NCBI GenBank assembly: GCA_021732845.1 | Contig: JAKFUF010000013.1 | Span: 24,676-88,675, forward strand | Length of the DNA stretch: 64,000 nt | Origin: Planctomycetaceae bacterium | GTDB taxonomy: Bacteria > Planctomycetota > Planctomycetia > Planctomycetales > Planctomycetaceae | Direction of reading: 5' to 3' | Program-made: the position numbers and the translations under genes | Notes under the pieces: generated by a model | The model's input: only the letters and a program-made list of their open reading frames with translations | Told to the model about the DNA's origin: nothing | Databases searched by the model: none | Shown here: positions 9,330-18,028 of the stretch, in pieces | Position numbering within the stretch: position 1 is the stretch's first letter | Layout of the letters: each line of letters starts with the position of its first letter

Positions 9330-10175
9330 ATGGGCACCCACATCACCATGCGCAGCCTCATGATCGGCCTCGACAATTCGGAATTCAGCGCGGCTGCGGT
9401 GGAACTCGGGCTGAAGTGGGCCAAGGCCAACAATTTAATGGTCATTGGTTTGGGCGTGGTCGATGAGACCTTTCTCCGCAAGGGGGAGGCTGTGCCTCTG
9501 GGCGGGATGGCCTACAAGTCGCAGCGCGACGACGACCTGACCATTGACGCCCGCAAGGCGGTGGAACAACTGCTGGCGGACTTCTCCCGCAAGTGCTCCG
9601 AGGCCGGCGTGGCCTCCAAGGTGCTGGAAGACGAGGGAGACCCGGTGGCTCAGATCGTCCGCGAGGCCCAGCGGGTCGACGTGGTTCTGCTCGGGCAAAA
9701 AACCAACTTCGACCTGTCGGGGCCGGCCCACATCGACGAAGTGCTGCCCAGCGTGATCCGGCAGTCTCCCCGCCCGGTCGTGGCGGTTCCCAAAGTCCTG
9801 CCCACCGGCGACGCGGTGGTCGTCGCCTACGACGGCAGCGTTCAGTCGGCGCGGACGCTGCAAAGTTTCCAAACCAGCGGGCTGGCCAGCGGCCGCCCGG
9901 TCCATATCGTCGCCATCAATCCGGACAAGGTGGCTGCGGCCCGGCACGCTGACATCGCCGCCGAGTTTTTGGCAATGCATGACATCAAGGCGGCTGCACA
10001 CCCGATCGCCGGCCACAATCCCGCCCAGGAAATCCTGTCACAGTTGACCAAACTCAATGCGGGACTGCTGGTGGCTGGAGCCTATGGGCAACCCAGCCTG
10101 CGGGAATTCTTCTTCGGGTCGGTTACCCGCACCATCCTCACGCAGTCGACCGCGCCAGTCTTTCTGTATTGCTGA
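9330..10175 (+). CDS. Tandem universal stress protein
   Basis: About 281 aa with two UspA domains. The first (about 6-145) begins SLMIGLDNSEFSAAAVELGLKWA; the second (about 152-280) begins AVVVAYDGSVQSARTLQSF. Only the second ends with the ATP-binding pattern G-x2-G-x9-G-S (VAGAYGQPSLREFFFGSVTR). The first has LLGQKTNFDLSGPAH and appears degenerate. Role in stress adaptation is the family assignment; the client process is unknown. Two starts are plausible: ATG 9330 (MGTHITMRSL) and ATG 9348 (MRSLMIGLD); there is no strong ribosome-binding site for either. The open frame upstream of 9330 looks non-coding. Confidence 0.9.
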   Translation: MGTHITMRSLMIGLDNSEFSAAAVELGLKWAKANNLMVIGLGVVDETFLRKGEAVPLGGMAYKSQRDDDLTIDARKAVEQLLADFSRKCSEAGVASKVLEDEGDPVAQIVREAQRVDVVLLGQKTNFDLSGPAHIDEVLPSVIRQSPRPVVAVPKVLPTGDAVVVAYDGSVQSARTLQSFQTSGLASGRPVHIVAINPDKVAAARHADIAAEFLAMHDIKAAAHPIAGHNPAQEILSQLTKLNAGLLVAGAYGQPSLREFFFGSVTRTILTQSTAPVFLYC

Positions 10176-10240
10176 CGTCCGACCGAGGAATTCGTGCCGC
10201 TTCCGGTGGCTGAACTGGCGTTCTCAGAGTGCAGGAATCC

Positions 10241-10726
10241 ATGTCCACAGAAACTGCAGGATTCAGGTTTCGCATTTCAATGTGGGTGCCGCTCGGCGCT
10301 CTGCTGGCGGGACTCGCCGTTGCCGCCGGGGCACTGGGTGCCCACGGCCTGGATGGCAAGTTTCAGGTGCAGTACCGCGGCCGCGTTTACTCCAAGAAAC
10401 TGCCGGACCAGAGCCAGAGTGATCCCGTACCATTGGCGGCCAAACGGCTGGCGGACTTCCGCACGGGAACGGAGTACCACATGGCCCATGCCCTGGCACT
10501 GCTGGTGGTCGGCCTGTTGGCGAGCCACCGACCGGGACGGTTGGTGCATGCCGCCGGAGCCTGTTTTTTGGCGGGGATTGCGCTGTTTTCCGGCGGCCTC
10601 TACGGCCTCTCCGTTTTCGACCAGCCCCTGCTCGGCGCGTCGGTCGTTCCCGTCGGCGGAGTGCTGTTCATCGTCGGCTGGCTGTGCCTGATGATCGCCG
10701 CCGTCAGCCGGATGGAACCGGATTGA
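10241..10726 (+). CDS. DUF423 family small membrane protein
   Basis: A 161-aa integral membrane protein with four hydrophobic segments. The DUF423 (YgdD-like) signature is clear: an N-terminal helix ending in GALGAHGL, a soluble loop, then FRTGTEYHMAHALALLVVG and GGLYGLSVFD. The function of the family is unknown. The ATG at 10241 is preceded by AGGA and chosen over a GTG at 10229. The loop between helix 1 and the FRTG motif is somewhat long for the family (about 45 residues), carrying YRGRVYSKKLPDQSQ. Confidence 0.85.
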   Translation: MSTETAGFRFRISMWVPLGALLAGLAVAAGALGAHGLDGKFQVQYRGRVYSKKLPDQSQSDPVPLAAKRLADFRTGTEYHMAHALALLVVGLLASHRPGRLVHAAGACFLAGIALFSGGLYGLSVFDQPLLGASVVPVGGVLFIVGWLCLMIAAVSRMEPD

Positions 10727-11108
10727 TCCGGCGAGCCAGGTTTGACTTCGACGCTGGTTTCGAAGCAGTCGTCCTGTCCCAGCCACTGGGTTGATTGGGC
10801 TCCGGACGGCCGGCACCTCGACATCCACAATGGCAACCACACGATTTACGTTGTGCGGCTCAAGGCACTGTTCCAGAAGCCGGTCAAGTGATTGATGTTG
10901 GTGTGAATTCATTGGAAAAAGTGACGGCCACACCACTGGGGCTACCTGAAAAAGATCATCTCTTGGTCGGCGATGCTGAAAAAATTGTGTTGGCGTTTTT
11001 TAAATAACATTTGACGATCTTGGCGGCGTGTGACATGTGCATTCCGTATGTAATGCCGGCTGGTATGATGGGCGAGTCCCTCATCCCAACATCACCACAG
11101 GACTCCGC
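10727..11108. other. Intergenic region with an in-frame protein-like remnant
   Basis: A 382-bp gap. Reading on in the DUF423 frame past its stop gives about 55 codons to TGA at about 10889-10891. The second half reads as plausible protein (WVDWAPDGRHLDIHNGNH, then TIYVVRLKALFQKPVK). There is no start codon suited to it and no recognised family, so it may be a decayed gene tail. The rest, 10892-11108, is AT-richer and holds a possible promoter for the downstream gene. Confidence 0.35.
11061..11069 (+). promoter_or_regulatory. Possible extended -10 promoter for the PQQ-propeller gene
   Basis: TGGTATGAT fits an extended -10 element (TGn plus TATGAT), 40 bp before the ATG at 11109. No good -35 hexamer is spaced correctly. 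This is pattern match only. Confidence 0.25.
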
Positions 11109-12398
11109 ATGCATTCCCGGTTCACCCTTGCCTGCCTGTTCGGTCTCGTCATCGCTGGAGCCACGGTTTCGAGCCGGGCCGCCGAACCCTCGCGGAAAAC
11201 GGCCGAGGCGATTCAAACTGGGCCGCGGGACTGGCCCTGGTGGCGCGGGCCGCAACGCAATGGCGTGGCTGCCGCCGACCAGGCTCCGCCCTTGGCCTGG
11301 AGTGCAACGGAGAATGTCTTGTGGAAGTGCCTGGTTCCCGGTCGCGGTCATGGTTCGCCCATTGTTGTGGGCGACCAGGTGTTCCTGGCGACGGCCGACC
11401 ACGAGACTCAGGTGCAGGCGCTGCAGTGCGTCGACCGGCTCACAGGCAAGGAACTCTGGCGGACGGAGGTTCACCAGGGGCAGTTCGAAACCAAGGGCAA
11501 CAGCAAAAGCTCGCTCGCCTCGTCCACGCCCGCGTGCGATGGCCACCGGGTCTTCATCAACTTTCTCCACGCGGGTGCCATCTGGACCACAGCGCTGAAC
11601 CTCAAGGGCGAGAAGCTCTGGCAAAAGAAAATCAGCGACTATGTGTTGCACCAGGGTTTTGGGTCTTCACCCGCGTTGTATCAGTCGCTGGTGATTATTT
11701 CGGCGGACAACAAGGGTGGCGGGCTGATCGCGGCGCTGGACCGGGTGACGGGCGAACTGGTGTGGACGCATGAACGTCCGAAATTTCCCAACTATGCCTC
11801 GCCGGTGATCCTGAATGCGGGCGGCCGCGAACAGTTGTTTTTGATCGGCTGCGATCTGGTGACGAGCCTCGATCCCTTGAGTGGCAAGACCAATTGGGAG
11901 ATCCCCGGTTCCACCACGGAGTGCGTCACGAGCACCGTGACCGACGGTGACCTGATCTACACCAGCGGCGGGTATCCCAAGAACCACATCTCGGCGGTGC
12001 GGGCCGATGGTTCCGGAAAGATCGCCTGGGAGAATGGTGCCCGCGAGTATGTGCCCTCCATGCTCATCAAGGATGGGGCGTTGATCGGAGTCCTCGACGA
12101 GGGGATCGCCAAATGCTGGCGGGCCAATAGCGGCAAGGAACTGTGGACTGGCCGCCTTGGCGGCACTTTCAGTGCCTCGCCGGTGCTCGCTGGCGATCTC
12201 GTATTTGCCACGAACGAAGCCGGGAAGACGTATGTCTTCAAGGCCCAGGCGACAAAATTCGAGAAGGTGGCCGAGAACCAACTGGGCGACGAGGCCTACG
12301 CAACCCCCACTGTCTGCGGCGGGCGGATCTACTTCCGCGTGGCTCACATCCAGGATGGCAAGCGGCAGGAAATGCTGTACTGCGTGGGAAAAGAATAG
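11109..12398 (+). CDS. Secreted PQQ-like beta-propeller protein
   Basis: A 429-aa exported protein with a signal peptide (about 1-24, ending SSRAAEP) and an eight-bladed quinoprotein-like propeller. The mature N-terminus has the planctomycete hallmark DWPWWRGPQRNGVA, and blades carry repeated W-like motifs such as LTGKELWRTEVH, LKGEKLWQKKI, VTGELVWTHER, LSGKTNWEIPG and NSGKELWTGRL. Such proteins are usually BamB-like propellers without demonstrated PQQ binding, so enzymatic activity should not be assumed. AGGA sits 7 bp upstream of the ATG. It converges with the glycosyltransferase gene, with only two bases between the stops. Confidence 0.88.
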   Translation: MHSRFTLACLFGLVIAGATVSSRAAEPSRKTAEAIQTGPRDWPWWRGPQRNGVAAADQAPPLAWSATENVLWKCLVPGRGHGSPIVVGDQVFLATADHETQVQALQCVDRLTGKELWRTEVHQGQFETKGNSKSSLASSTPACDGHRVFINFLHAGAIWTTALNLKGEKLWQKKISDYVLHQGFGSSPALYQSLVIISADNKGGGLIAALDRVTGELVWTHERPKFPNYASPVILNAGGREQLFLIGCDLVTSLDPLSGKTNWEIPGSTTECVTSTVTDGDLIYTSGGYPKNHISAVRADGSGKIAWENGAREYVPSMLIKDGALIGVLDEGIAKCWRANSGKELWTGRLGGTFSASPVLAGDLVFATNEAGKTYVFKAQATKFEKVAENQLGDEAYATPTVCGGRIYFRVAHIQDGKRQEMLYCVGKE

Positions 12399-12400
12399 TC

Positions 12401-13597
12401 TCAACCGCGCTGGGGAAAACAGCGGACGATCTGGCGGGCGGCCTGCTCAACGGCGAAGGTCGATTCGAGCAGCCGCCGTCCGTTGGCACCGAGCCTGCGC
12501 CGAAGTTCAGGGTCTCGGGCCAGTTGCAGGGTGTGGTTGCGCAACTGGGCATTGTCGCCATTCTGACTGGCCAGCCCGGCTTCGTGCGTCTGCAGCAGTG
12601 ACTGCAGATCGTTGCCCGGGTTCACGCTCGCCAGCATCGGAATCGAGTGGTACATGTAGCCCAGCATCTTGCCAGGCAGATTCTGGGTCCGCAGGTGCCG
12701 GTCCAACGAGATCAGGCCGACATCAAATTCGGCCAGCATCCCCAAATATTCCCGCTGCCCGACGGCCGGCCTGATCTGCACATTGGTCAGGCCGTCGCGG
12801 ACAATCTGGGACTGCAGGGCGGCGACTTCGCTGCCTTCCCCCACGAACAGAAAACGAATCTGTGGCTCAGCCTTCAACGAGGCGGCGAGCCGGAGAATGT
12901 TGCCCAAATCCTGGGCGACGCCGATGTTGCCGCCGTAGAAGAACACGACCTTGTCCTTCAGGCCCCATTCCGCGCGGTAATTGGTTTTGGGAACCGCGCC
13001 CTCATCCAGCGTCGTCCAGTTGTAGAGGACGTCCAGCACCATCCCGCGCGTCTGTGGCAGGTCGCGGAAGTAGTCCAGGTTGGCCGGCGACTGCACGCCG
13101 ATCACGTCGGCGGCACGGTATTGGGCGAACTCGACCTGGCGGAAATACCACCACGCGAGACCTCTGCGGAGTACTCCCGCATCCACCGCCCACTGTGGAA
13201 AAATATCCCGCAGGATGAGATAGGCAGGACAGTTCCACAAGCGCTTGAGCTTGGTGACAAGGCCGCCAAAGAAGATGGTTGGCGAATAGAAGACGATCAG
13301 ATCATGCGGGTGCGACTGGAAAAACTGCCTGCCACGTTTCCAAAAGGTGTGCGACAGGCGCGCCTCGTTCAAGCCGCGGAGCCAGCGGGTGGCTCCTTTG
13401 ATCTGGCCGGTGCGAATGCGGAGAACTGTCAGCGAGTCCGTCGCCTCCACGGTGCTGGGCACCGTCAGGCTGTCATCCGGACTGCCAATCGTGACCGCGT
13501 GTCCCTGCCGGAGGAACTCCAGCGCCAAGTCATGAACAAGTTTGGCGCTGGATTTTGTGCTGGGCAGGTAGCAGTCAACGAGGATCAGTATCCGCAT
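12401..13597 (-). CDS. Glycosyltransferase family 4 (WbuB-like)
   Basis: A 398-aa GT-B glycosyltransferase, start ATG 13597 (MRILILVDCYLPSTKSSAK). The N-terminal domain has HAVTIGSPDD and a WbuB-like central block (LVTKLKRLWNCPAYLILRD, then FPQWAVDAG). The C-terminal nucleotide-sugar domain has VVFFYGGNIGVAQD, IRFLFVGEGSE and the late FDVGLISLDRHL and LPGKMLGYMYHSIPML segments seen in N-acetylfucosamine-type transferases for O-antigen assembly. The sugar is inferred only. It follows the small gene at 13603-13893 with five intervening bases, so they are co-transcribed. Confidence 0.88.
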   Translation of the reverse strand: MRILILVDCYLPSTKSSAKLVHDLALEFLRQGHAVTIGSPDDSLTVPSTVEATDSLTVLRIRTGQIKGATRWLRGLNEARLSHTFWKRGRQFFQSHPHDLIVFYSPTIFFGGLVTKLKRLWNCPAYLILRDIFPQWAVDAGVLRRGLAWWYFRQVEFAQYRAADVIGVQSPANLDYFRDLPQTRGMVLDVLYNWTTLDEGAVPKTNYRAEWGLKDKVVFFYGGNIGVAQDLGNILRLAASLKAEPQIRFLFVGEGSEVAALQSQIVRDGLTNVQIRPAVGQREYLGMLAEFDVGLISLDRHLRTQNLPGKMLGYMYHSIPMLASVNPGNDLQSLLQTHEAGLASQNGDNAQLRNHTLQLARDPELRRRLGANGRRLLESTFAVEQAARQIVRCFPQRG

Positions 13598-13602
13598 GCA
13601 CC

Positions 13603-13893
13603 TCAGTCCTTCCGGTATCCCAATTCGCACATCACGTCGAACAGTTCTTCAAAGGTGATGAACCGGCGACGATGGCGAAGCTTATACTGGTCAATCGCTT
13701 CCGCGAATTCCAGTACCTCGGGGCGAAAGGTCTGACGGGAATCGACAAATTGGCGGCGCTCGTGCTGGTCGCGGCGGCCACCGTGGGGAATGGCCCGACG
13801 GTCTTGAAACACGGCTGGCATCCGCTGTTCGAACTGCGCGTCAGGTGACTTTGTGGCAATGGGTTCGTGAAGTTGACCAAGGATCTCAGGCAT
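13603..13893 (-). CDS. Small conserved hypothetical protein upstream of GT4
   Basis: A 96-aa soluble, basic protein. The C-terminal half (RQFVDSRQTFRPEVLEFAEA, then IDQYKLRHRRRFITFEELFD and VMCELGYRK) has the look of a compact helical domain often found beside planctomycete glycosyltransferase genes. It may be a small regulatory or adaptor protein, but no function is known. Its stop codon is five bases before the GT4 start. Confidence 0.65.
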   Translation of the reverse strand: MPEILGQLHEPIATKSPDAQFEQRMPAVFQDRRAIPHGGRRDQHERRQFVDSRQTFRPEVLEFAEAIDQYKLRHRRRFITFEELFDVMCELGYRKD

Positions 13894-14501
13894 TTGGAAT
13901 GTCCTGCGCGAAGCTTAGGAATTGTCGGAAAGTACGAGGCCCGAGCGACTGGGTGCCGCTGGCGCAGCGGACGAGGTTGCCGCAACCACGGCCAGCATGC
14001 GATCCACCCAATCTTTCATAGGTCGCAAATCTCCGCGCGGCAAATGCATTCCCTGCAAATTATCCCATCGTTAAATCGGCACGACATGCGGCCCCGTTTT
14101 GGGTGAAACCGCCCGCAACTCTCGATCGTCGCCACCTTCTGTCCGCCGTAGCAGGCATGCACGCAATTCCTCGCATGTGGCTCGTTCCCGATCGCCGGAC
14201 GCACCTGCCAAATGACTTGCGCCGATTGAGCCACATGGTTCGGCTTTACCGGTCGGAGTGCGGGCCGCTGGAATGCGGGGTGCCCGAGATTCCACAGCGT
14301 CGTGGCGGAACCCAAGTCCGGCGTGGCGACACGCAGCCTGCAGTTTCCGGTGCCTTGCAGTTCATTGATGGCCACGGTTCACAACCCTCGGATGGTCACT
14401 TGTCGATTGCCGTCGGGTCCATCATTCAGCATTGGCTCCGGATTGTGTAGACTGTCACCCATCAAAAGGAACGTGACTGTTCGCACTTGCAGGACCGATT
14501 C
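13894..14501. other. Gene-poor 0.6-kb region
   Basis: No convincing gene. Short frames on both strands (for example 14016-14375 on minus) lack family features, good starts and codon bias. Two of the GAGCCAC/GTGGCTC heptamers (14177, 14228) lie here, showing that the word is not restricted to coding DNA. Confidence 0.5.
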
Positions 14502-15365
14502 ATGCTGATCTCGAAGGTGGAGTTTCGGAACGGGGGCAAGGCTCTGGCGTATACCTATGACGGTGCCCTAGGTTCGGCAATTCTGCGGCCCTCCAACCGC
14601 CACCAAACGCTGGCTGATATTTTGTTCGCCGACGATCCGGTCAAGCTCGTTGAGTCCCTGAGCGAGCCGATGGCGACGATGGTCTCGCTGGAGGACGCGC
14701 GGACTTTGGCACCCATTGATCAGCAGGAAGTCTGGGCGGCGGGTGTCACCTATAAGCGCAGCCAGGTGGCGCGGATGGAAGAGTCGGAGACTGGCGCTTC
14801 ACACTACGACCGGGTGTATACCGCCGCCCGTCCCGAGATCTTTTTTAAGGCCACGCCACACCGCGTTGTCGGTCCCGGACAGCCGATCCGCATCCGCCGC
14901 GACACCAATTGGTCGGTGCCGGAACCGGAGCTGGCTCTGGTGATCTCCCCCCGCGGCAAGCTCGTGGGCTACACCATCGGGAACGACATGAGCGCCCGCG
15001 ACATCGAGGGCGAGAACCCGCTCTATCTGCCACAGGCCAAGGTCTACAGTGGATGCTGTGGGCTGGGGCCGGCGGTGCTCCTGGCCACCGAGCCACTGGA
15101 CCGGGCAGGCACCAAAATCTCGCTGGAGATCGTGCGCGCGGGAGGCACGGTGTTTACGGGAGCCACGGATGTTGACCAGATGGCCCGGACATTCGAGGAC
15201 CTGATTGACTGGCTGTTCCGCGACAACACGTTCCCCAATGGTGTCTTCCTGCTGACCGGCACGGGTGTGGTTCCGCCGAATGAATTTACCCTCGCGCACG
15301 GCGATGTGGTGAACATTTCGATCTCCGGAATCGGCACGCTCACCAACACCGTCATTCAGTCGTAA
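14502..15365 (+). CDS. Fumarylacetoacetate hydrolase (FAH) family protein
   Basis: A 287-aa member of the FAH superfamily, whose members hydrolyse or decarboxylate oxo-acids with a divalent metal. The metal-binding E-x-E is visible in [14 protein letters not shown], followed by [20 protein letters not shown] and [16 protein letters not shown], all typical of the C-terminal FAH fold. N-terminally it has [13 protein letters not shown] as in bacterial FAH-family dehydratases such as 2-keto-3-deoxyarabonate dehydratase. A sugar-acid role is therefore possible, but the substrate is unproven. ATG 14502 has AGGA seven bases upstream. Its 3' end overlaps the convergent ATP-grasp gene by 14 bp. Confidence 0.88.
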   Translation: MLISKVEFRNGGKALAYTYDGALGSAILRPSNRHQTLADILFADDPVKLVESLSEPMATMVSLEDARTLAPIDQQEVWAAGVTYKRSQVARMEESETGASHYDRVYTAARPEIFFKATPHRVVGPGQPIRIRRDTNWSVPEPELALVISPRGKLVGYTIGNDMSARDIEGENPLYLPQAKVYSGCCGLGPAVLLATEPLDRAGTKISLEIVRAGGTVFTGATDVDQMARTFEDLIDWLFRDNTFPNGVFLLTGTGVVPPNEFTLAHGDVVNISISGIGTLTNTVIQS

Positions 15366-16386
15366 CTTCACCAGCGGCCGTAAACCGCACCCGCAGTTCG
15401 GGCAGCCACGCCATCGGGGTGTGGCTCAGTCCCAGCACCTGTTCCGCCAGATTCGTGGCAGCCAGCCGGCGCAGGCCTAGATAACTGGTTGTCAGCCGTG
15501 GATTGATTTCAACGACGATGGGAGACGGGTTCGCCCCCCGAGATTCATCCCGCACGATCATGTCGACCCCGATATAGCCCCGCAGGCCGGGTACACTGCG
15601 ACAAGCGGCGATGGCCAGTTGCTGCACCGCCTCGCTGACGCTTCTTTCAAGCCGAGCGGGAACCACTCCCCCGGCATATTCGAACCGGCCATCCGCACTC
15701 AATGTCTGTTCGCAGACGGGGCAGGCGTCGTACTGATCGGGGTCCGGGTTAATAAAAACCGCGACGGATACCGGCTGTCCGGCGAAGTACGGCTGCCAGA
15801 TCGCATCCTGCAGTTCTCCCCGCTGCTCCCATTTCACCTGTCGTTCGCTGAGTTCCTCACGGCTGCCAATCAGATAGGTGCTTTGCGAACCCGCACCGTC
15901 TCGGGGTTTGACGACAATCGGAAACGGCAGACTCTTCTCGCTGATCTTGAAATCAAAAACCTGCGTCGGAATGGTTGGAACACCGGCAGAGGCAAAGTGG
16001 GCCGCGAGCGCGAGTTTGTCGGCACACAAGCGAATGGCGGTCGGCGCTGATCCGGCTGATTGAGTGCCCAAGTGCCGAGAACGACTGGCCAAAATCTCAT
16101 CAAATTCCGGAGCAATGACTAGTACCCGGTCTGCGGATTGTTGTATCCGAGTGAACGTTTCCGCTTCCTCGTCTGGGCTGGATACTTCATGGACGATCAC
16201 GCCCGGACCAAACGGTGCCGCACCGAGCCGCGCGTCCCATGTCGTGATGACACGAAGGTTTGGAATTCGCGCGGCATCGTTCACAATCGCCCGGAGCATC
16301 GCGGCCCCTTCGCGAATGAGCGAAGGGGGACGGTCCTTCTCGGCCCAACCACCGCCACAAACGAATTCAGAAATCAGGACCTGCAT
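15352..16386 (-). CDS. ATP-grasp ligase, MfnD/OrfY-like (methanofuran/H4MPT pathway-associated)
   Basis: A 344-aa ATP-grasp protein. The N-terminus [14 protein letters not shown] and [17 protein letters not shown] match the MfnD-like group (archaeal tyramine-glutamate ligase of methanofuran synthesis) and the ATP-grasp protein found in bacterial tetrahydromethanopterin gene sets. ATP-grasp elements follow: [18 protein letters not shown] (glycine-rich, central), [16 protein letters not shown], and metal-binding [17 protein letters not shown] near the C-terminus. A ligase joining an amino group to a carboxylate via acyl-phosphate is expected. The methanofuran link is supported by the formylmethanofuran dehydrogenase genes at 43-53 kb. 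Start ATG 16386; divergent from the Mo-oxidoreductase. Confidence 0.75.
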   Translation of the reverse strand: MQVLISEFVCGGGWAEKDRPPSLIREGAAMLRAIVNDAARIPNLRVITTWDARLGAAPFGPGVIVHEVSSPDEEAETFTRIQQSADRVLVIAPEFDEILASRSRHLGTQSAGSAPTAIRLCADKLALAAHFASAGVPTIPTQVFDFKISEKSLPFPIVVKPRDGAGSQSTYLIGSREELSERQVKWEQRGELQDAIWQPYFAGQPVSVAVFINPDPDQYDACPVCEQTLSADGRFEYAGGVVPARLERSVSEAVQQLAIAACRSVPGLRGYIGVDMIVRDESRGANPSPIVVEINPRLTTSYLGLRRLAATNLAEQVLGLSHTPMAWLPELRVRFTAAGEVTTE

Positions 16387-16504
16387 GGCCACACATTCAG
16401 TCGAAAATAAGCAAATCAAAAATCGAAATTGACGCAGGTTGCATTCCTTGACGCCGCATGGCATTGTGAGGACGCACTGCGTTTCCTGCCACGCTGGAAC
16501 GATC

Positions 16505-17779
16505 ATGAGCCACCAAGATTTCCTCGCCCAGCACACCGCGTTGACCCGGCGGTACTTTCTTCAAGCCGGAGTTCTGGGACTGGCCACCGCTCCGCTCCTG
16601 GCCAGCGCTGTCGCCAATGCCGGCGAGGATCCCGCGGCTCCGCCCAAACATGTCAAACCGGACAAAGGTGGAGCGAAACTGGAACCCTACTTCACGCCCT
16701 CCGAGGACTTTCGCGATGTGTCGCGCGGCAAGCCCCAGCCACACTCCCTCCCCGACGAGAAGAAACGCGAAGTGGGGCTGACCCGCGAGACGTGGCAACT
16801 GGAGGTCTTCAGTGACCCGGACAAACCGGCCAAACTCCTCAAGCCGATGACCAAGGCCAAGGGGACCGCGCTCGATTTCGCCAGCCTGCTGAAGTTGGGT
16901 GAAACGCATGCCGTGCGGTTTCCCAAGGTGATGACCTGCCTGAACCTCGGTTGTCCGCTCGGGATGGGAATCTGGGAGGGCGTGCCGCTGCGGGAGGTGA
17001 TCTGGCTGACGCAGCCCAAAGACAACCTGCGGCGGGTGTTTTACTACGGCTATCATAACGACGACCCGCAACAGATGTTTCGCAGTTCGCTGCCAATTGG
17101 CCGGGTGCTGGAAGACCCCGCCGACCTGCCGCCGGTCATCCTGTGCTACAAGCTGAACGGCGAGTGGCTGGATTCCGAGCGTGGCGGACCCGTGCGACTG
17201 GTCGTGCCCGAGGCGTATGGCTTCAAGTCGATCAAGTGGCTGACCCATCTGGTGCTGACCAATCTGGCCCACGCCAACGATACCTATGCCGAGCAGAACA
17301 ACGACGTCGACAGCCCGCTGAAGACCTTTGCCGCCACGCTGGTGGCTCCCACGACAGCAAAAGCGAATGAGCCACTGGCCGTTTCGGGGTATGCCCAAGT
17401 CGGCATGGCGGGGCTGGCCAAGGTTCAAGTCTCGCTGGAATCGAACGCCACTCCCCGGCCCGAACAGGACCCGTGGTTCACCACCGCACCATGGGTCGAC
17501 GCCGAATTGCTGCCCGTACCGAAGCAATGGCCGGTGCTGGGGAACGGCCAGGTTCCTCCCGCCACGCTCGGGTTTGATGCGGCGGGTGTGCCACAGTCAT
17601 GGCCGATGCGGCTCACCAAGGCGCACTGGGCGATTGTCCTGCCTGGCGTCGCAGCCGGCGAATACTCACTGCGCTGCCGGACGATTGATCTGCAGGGCCA
17701 CGCACAGCCCCTGCCCCGCCCCTTCCAAAAATCGGGCCACGCGGCGATTGAGTCGATTGTGGTCAAAGTGACGGCCTGA
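16505..17779 (+). CDS. Tat-exported molybdopterin oxidoreductase, sulfite oxidase family
   Basis: A 424-aa exported protein with a twin-arginine signal (TRRYFLQAGVLGLATAP, about 14-30). The central region resembles the sulfite-oxidase-type Mo-pterin domain: a cysteine in VMTCLNLGCPLGMG (C145, with C150 close by) at the position of the Mo-ligand cysteine, then GVPLREVIWL, GEWLDSERGGPVRLVVPEAY and GFKSIKWLTHLVL. The C-terminal part (about 290-424) is the immunoglobulin-like dimerisation domain. There is no haem domain, so an external acceptor is needed; no cytochrome gene is adjacent. Sulfite as substrate is only a family default. It is divergent from the ATP-grasp gene, 118 bp apart. Confidence 0.85.
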   Translation: MSHQDFLAQHTALTRRYFLQAGVLGLATAPLLASAVANAGEDPAAPPKHVKPDKGGAKLEPYFTPSEDFRDVSRGKPQPHSLPDEKKREVGLTRETWQLEVFSDPDKPAKLLKPMTKAKGTALDFASLLKLGETHAVRFPKVMTCLNLGCPLGMGIWEGVPLREVIWLTQPKDNLRRVFYYGYHNDDPQQMFRSSLPIGRVLEDPADLPPVILCYKLNGEWLDSERGGPVRLVVPEAYGFKSIKWLTHLVLTNLAHANDTYAEQNNDVDSPLKTFAATLVAPTTAKANEPLAVSGYAQVGMAGLAKVQVSLESNATPRPEQDPWFTTAPWVDAELLPVPKQWPVLGNGQVPPATLGFDAAGVPQSWPMRLTKAHWAIVLPGVAAGEYSLRCRTIDLQGHAQPLPRPFQKSGHAAIESIVVKVTA

Positions 17780-17869
17780 ACCCGCATCCTCTGGATGAGA
17801 AGTATTCCATGCCGCATGTTCCGCAGGGCGAGAGTTACGGTTCTGCGCTGTTGAGACGTCGCCGACCGT

Positions 17870-17952
17870 CTCAGCCGACAGTTCGATGTGGCTGCACGGA
17901 CTGTGAAAATTGAGACTTGAAATTGGCTTTTATCGGAGACGTCACACTTTTG
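17870..17952 (+). repeat. Dispersed intergenic repeat, copy A
   Basis: About 80 bp beginning CTCAGCCGACAGTTCGATG and containing GACTGTGAAAATTGAGAC and TTGAAATTGGCTTTTATCGG. It is closely similar, in the same orientation, to 28733-28815. Both copies also share weaker similarity (AGTTACG...) about 40 bp upstream. It lies in the 5' region of the permease gene at 18029. Confidence 0.7.
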
Positions 17953-18028
17953 ATTTCGCTGTGCGGAATTGGTCCATCAGGCCAGCCCGCTTTTGTTGAT
18001 TGACACTGACGACCTTTGGATTCAGGTT

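Noticed and set aside
14016..14375. 119-codon minus-strand frame in the 13.9-14.5 kb gap
   Set aside because: No ribosome-binding site, atypical amino-acid composition (many Cys, Arg and Asn) and no known family.
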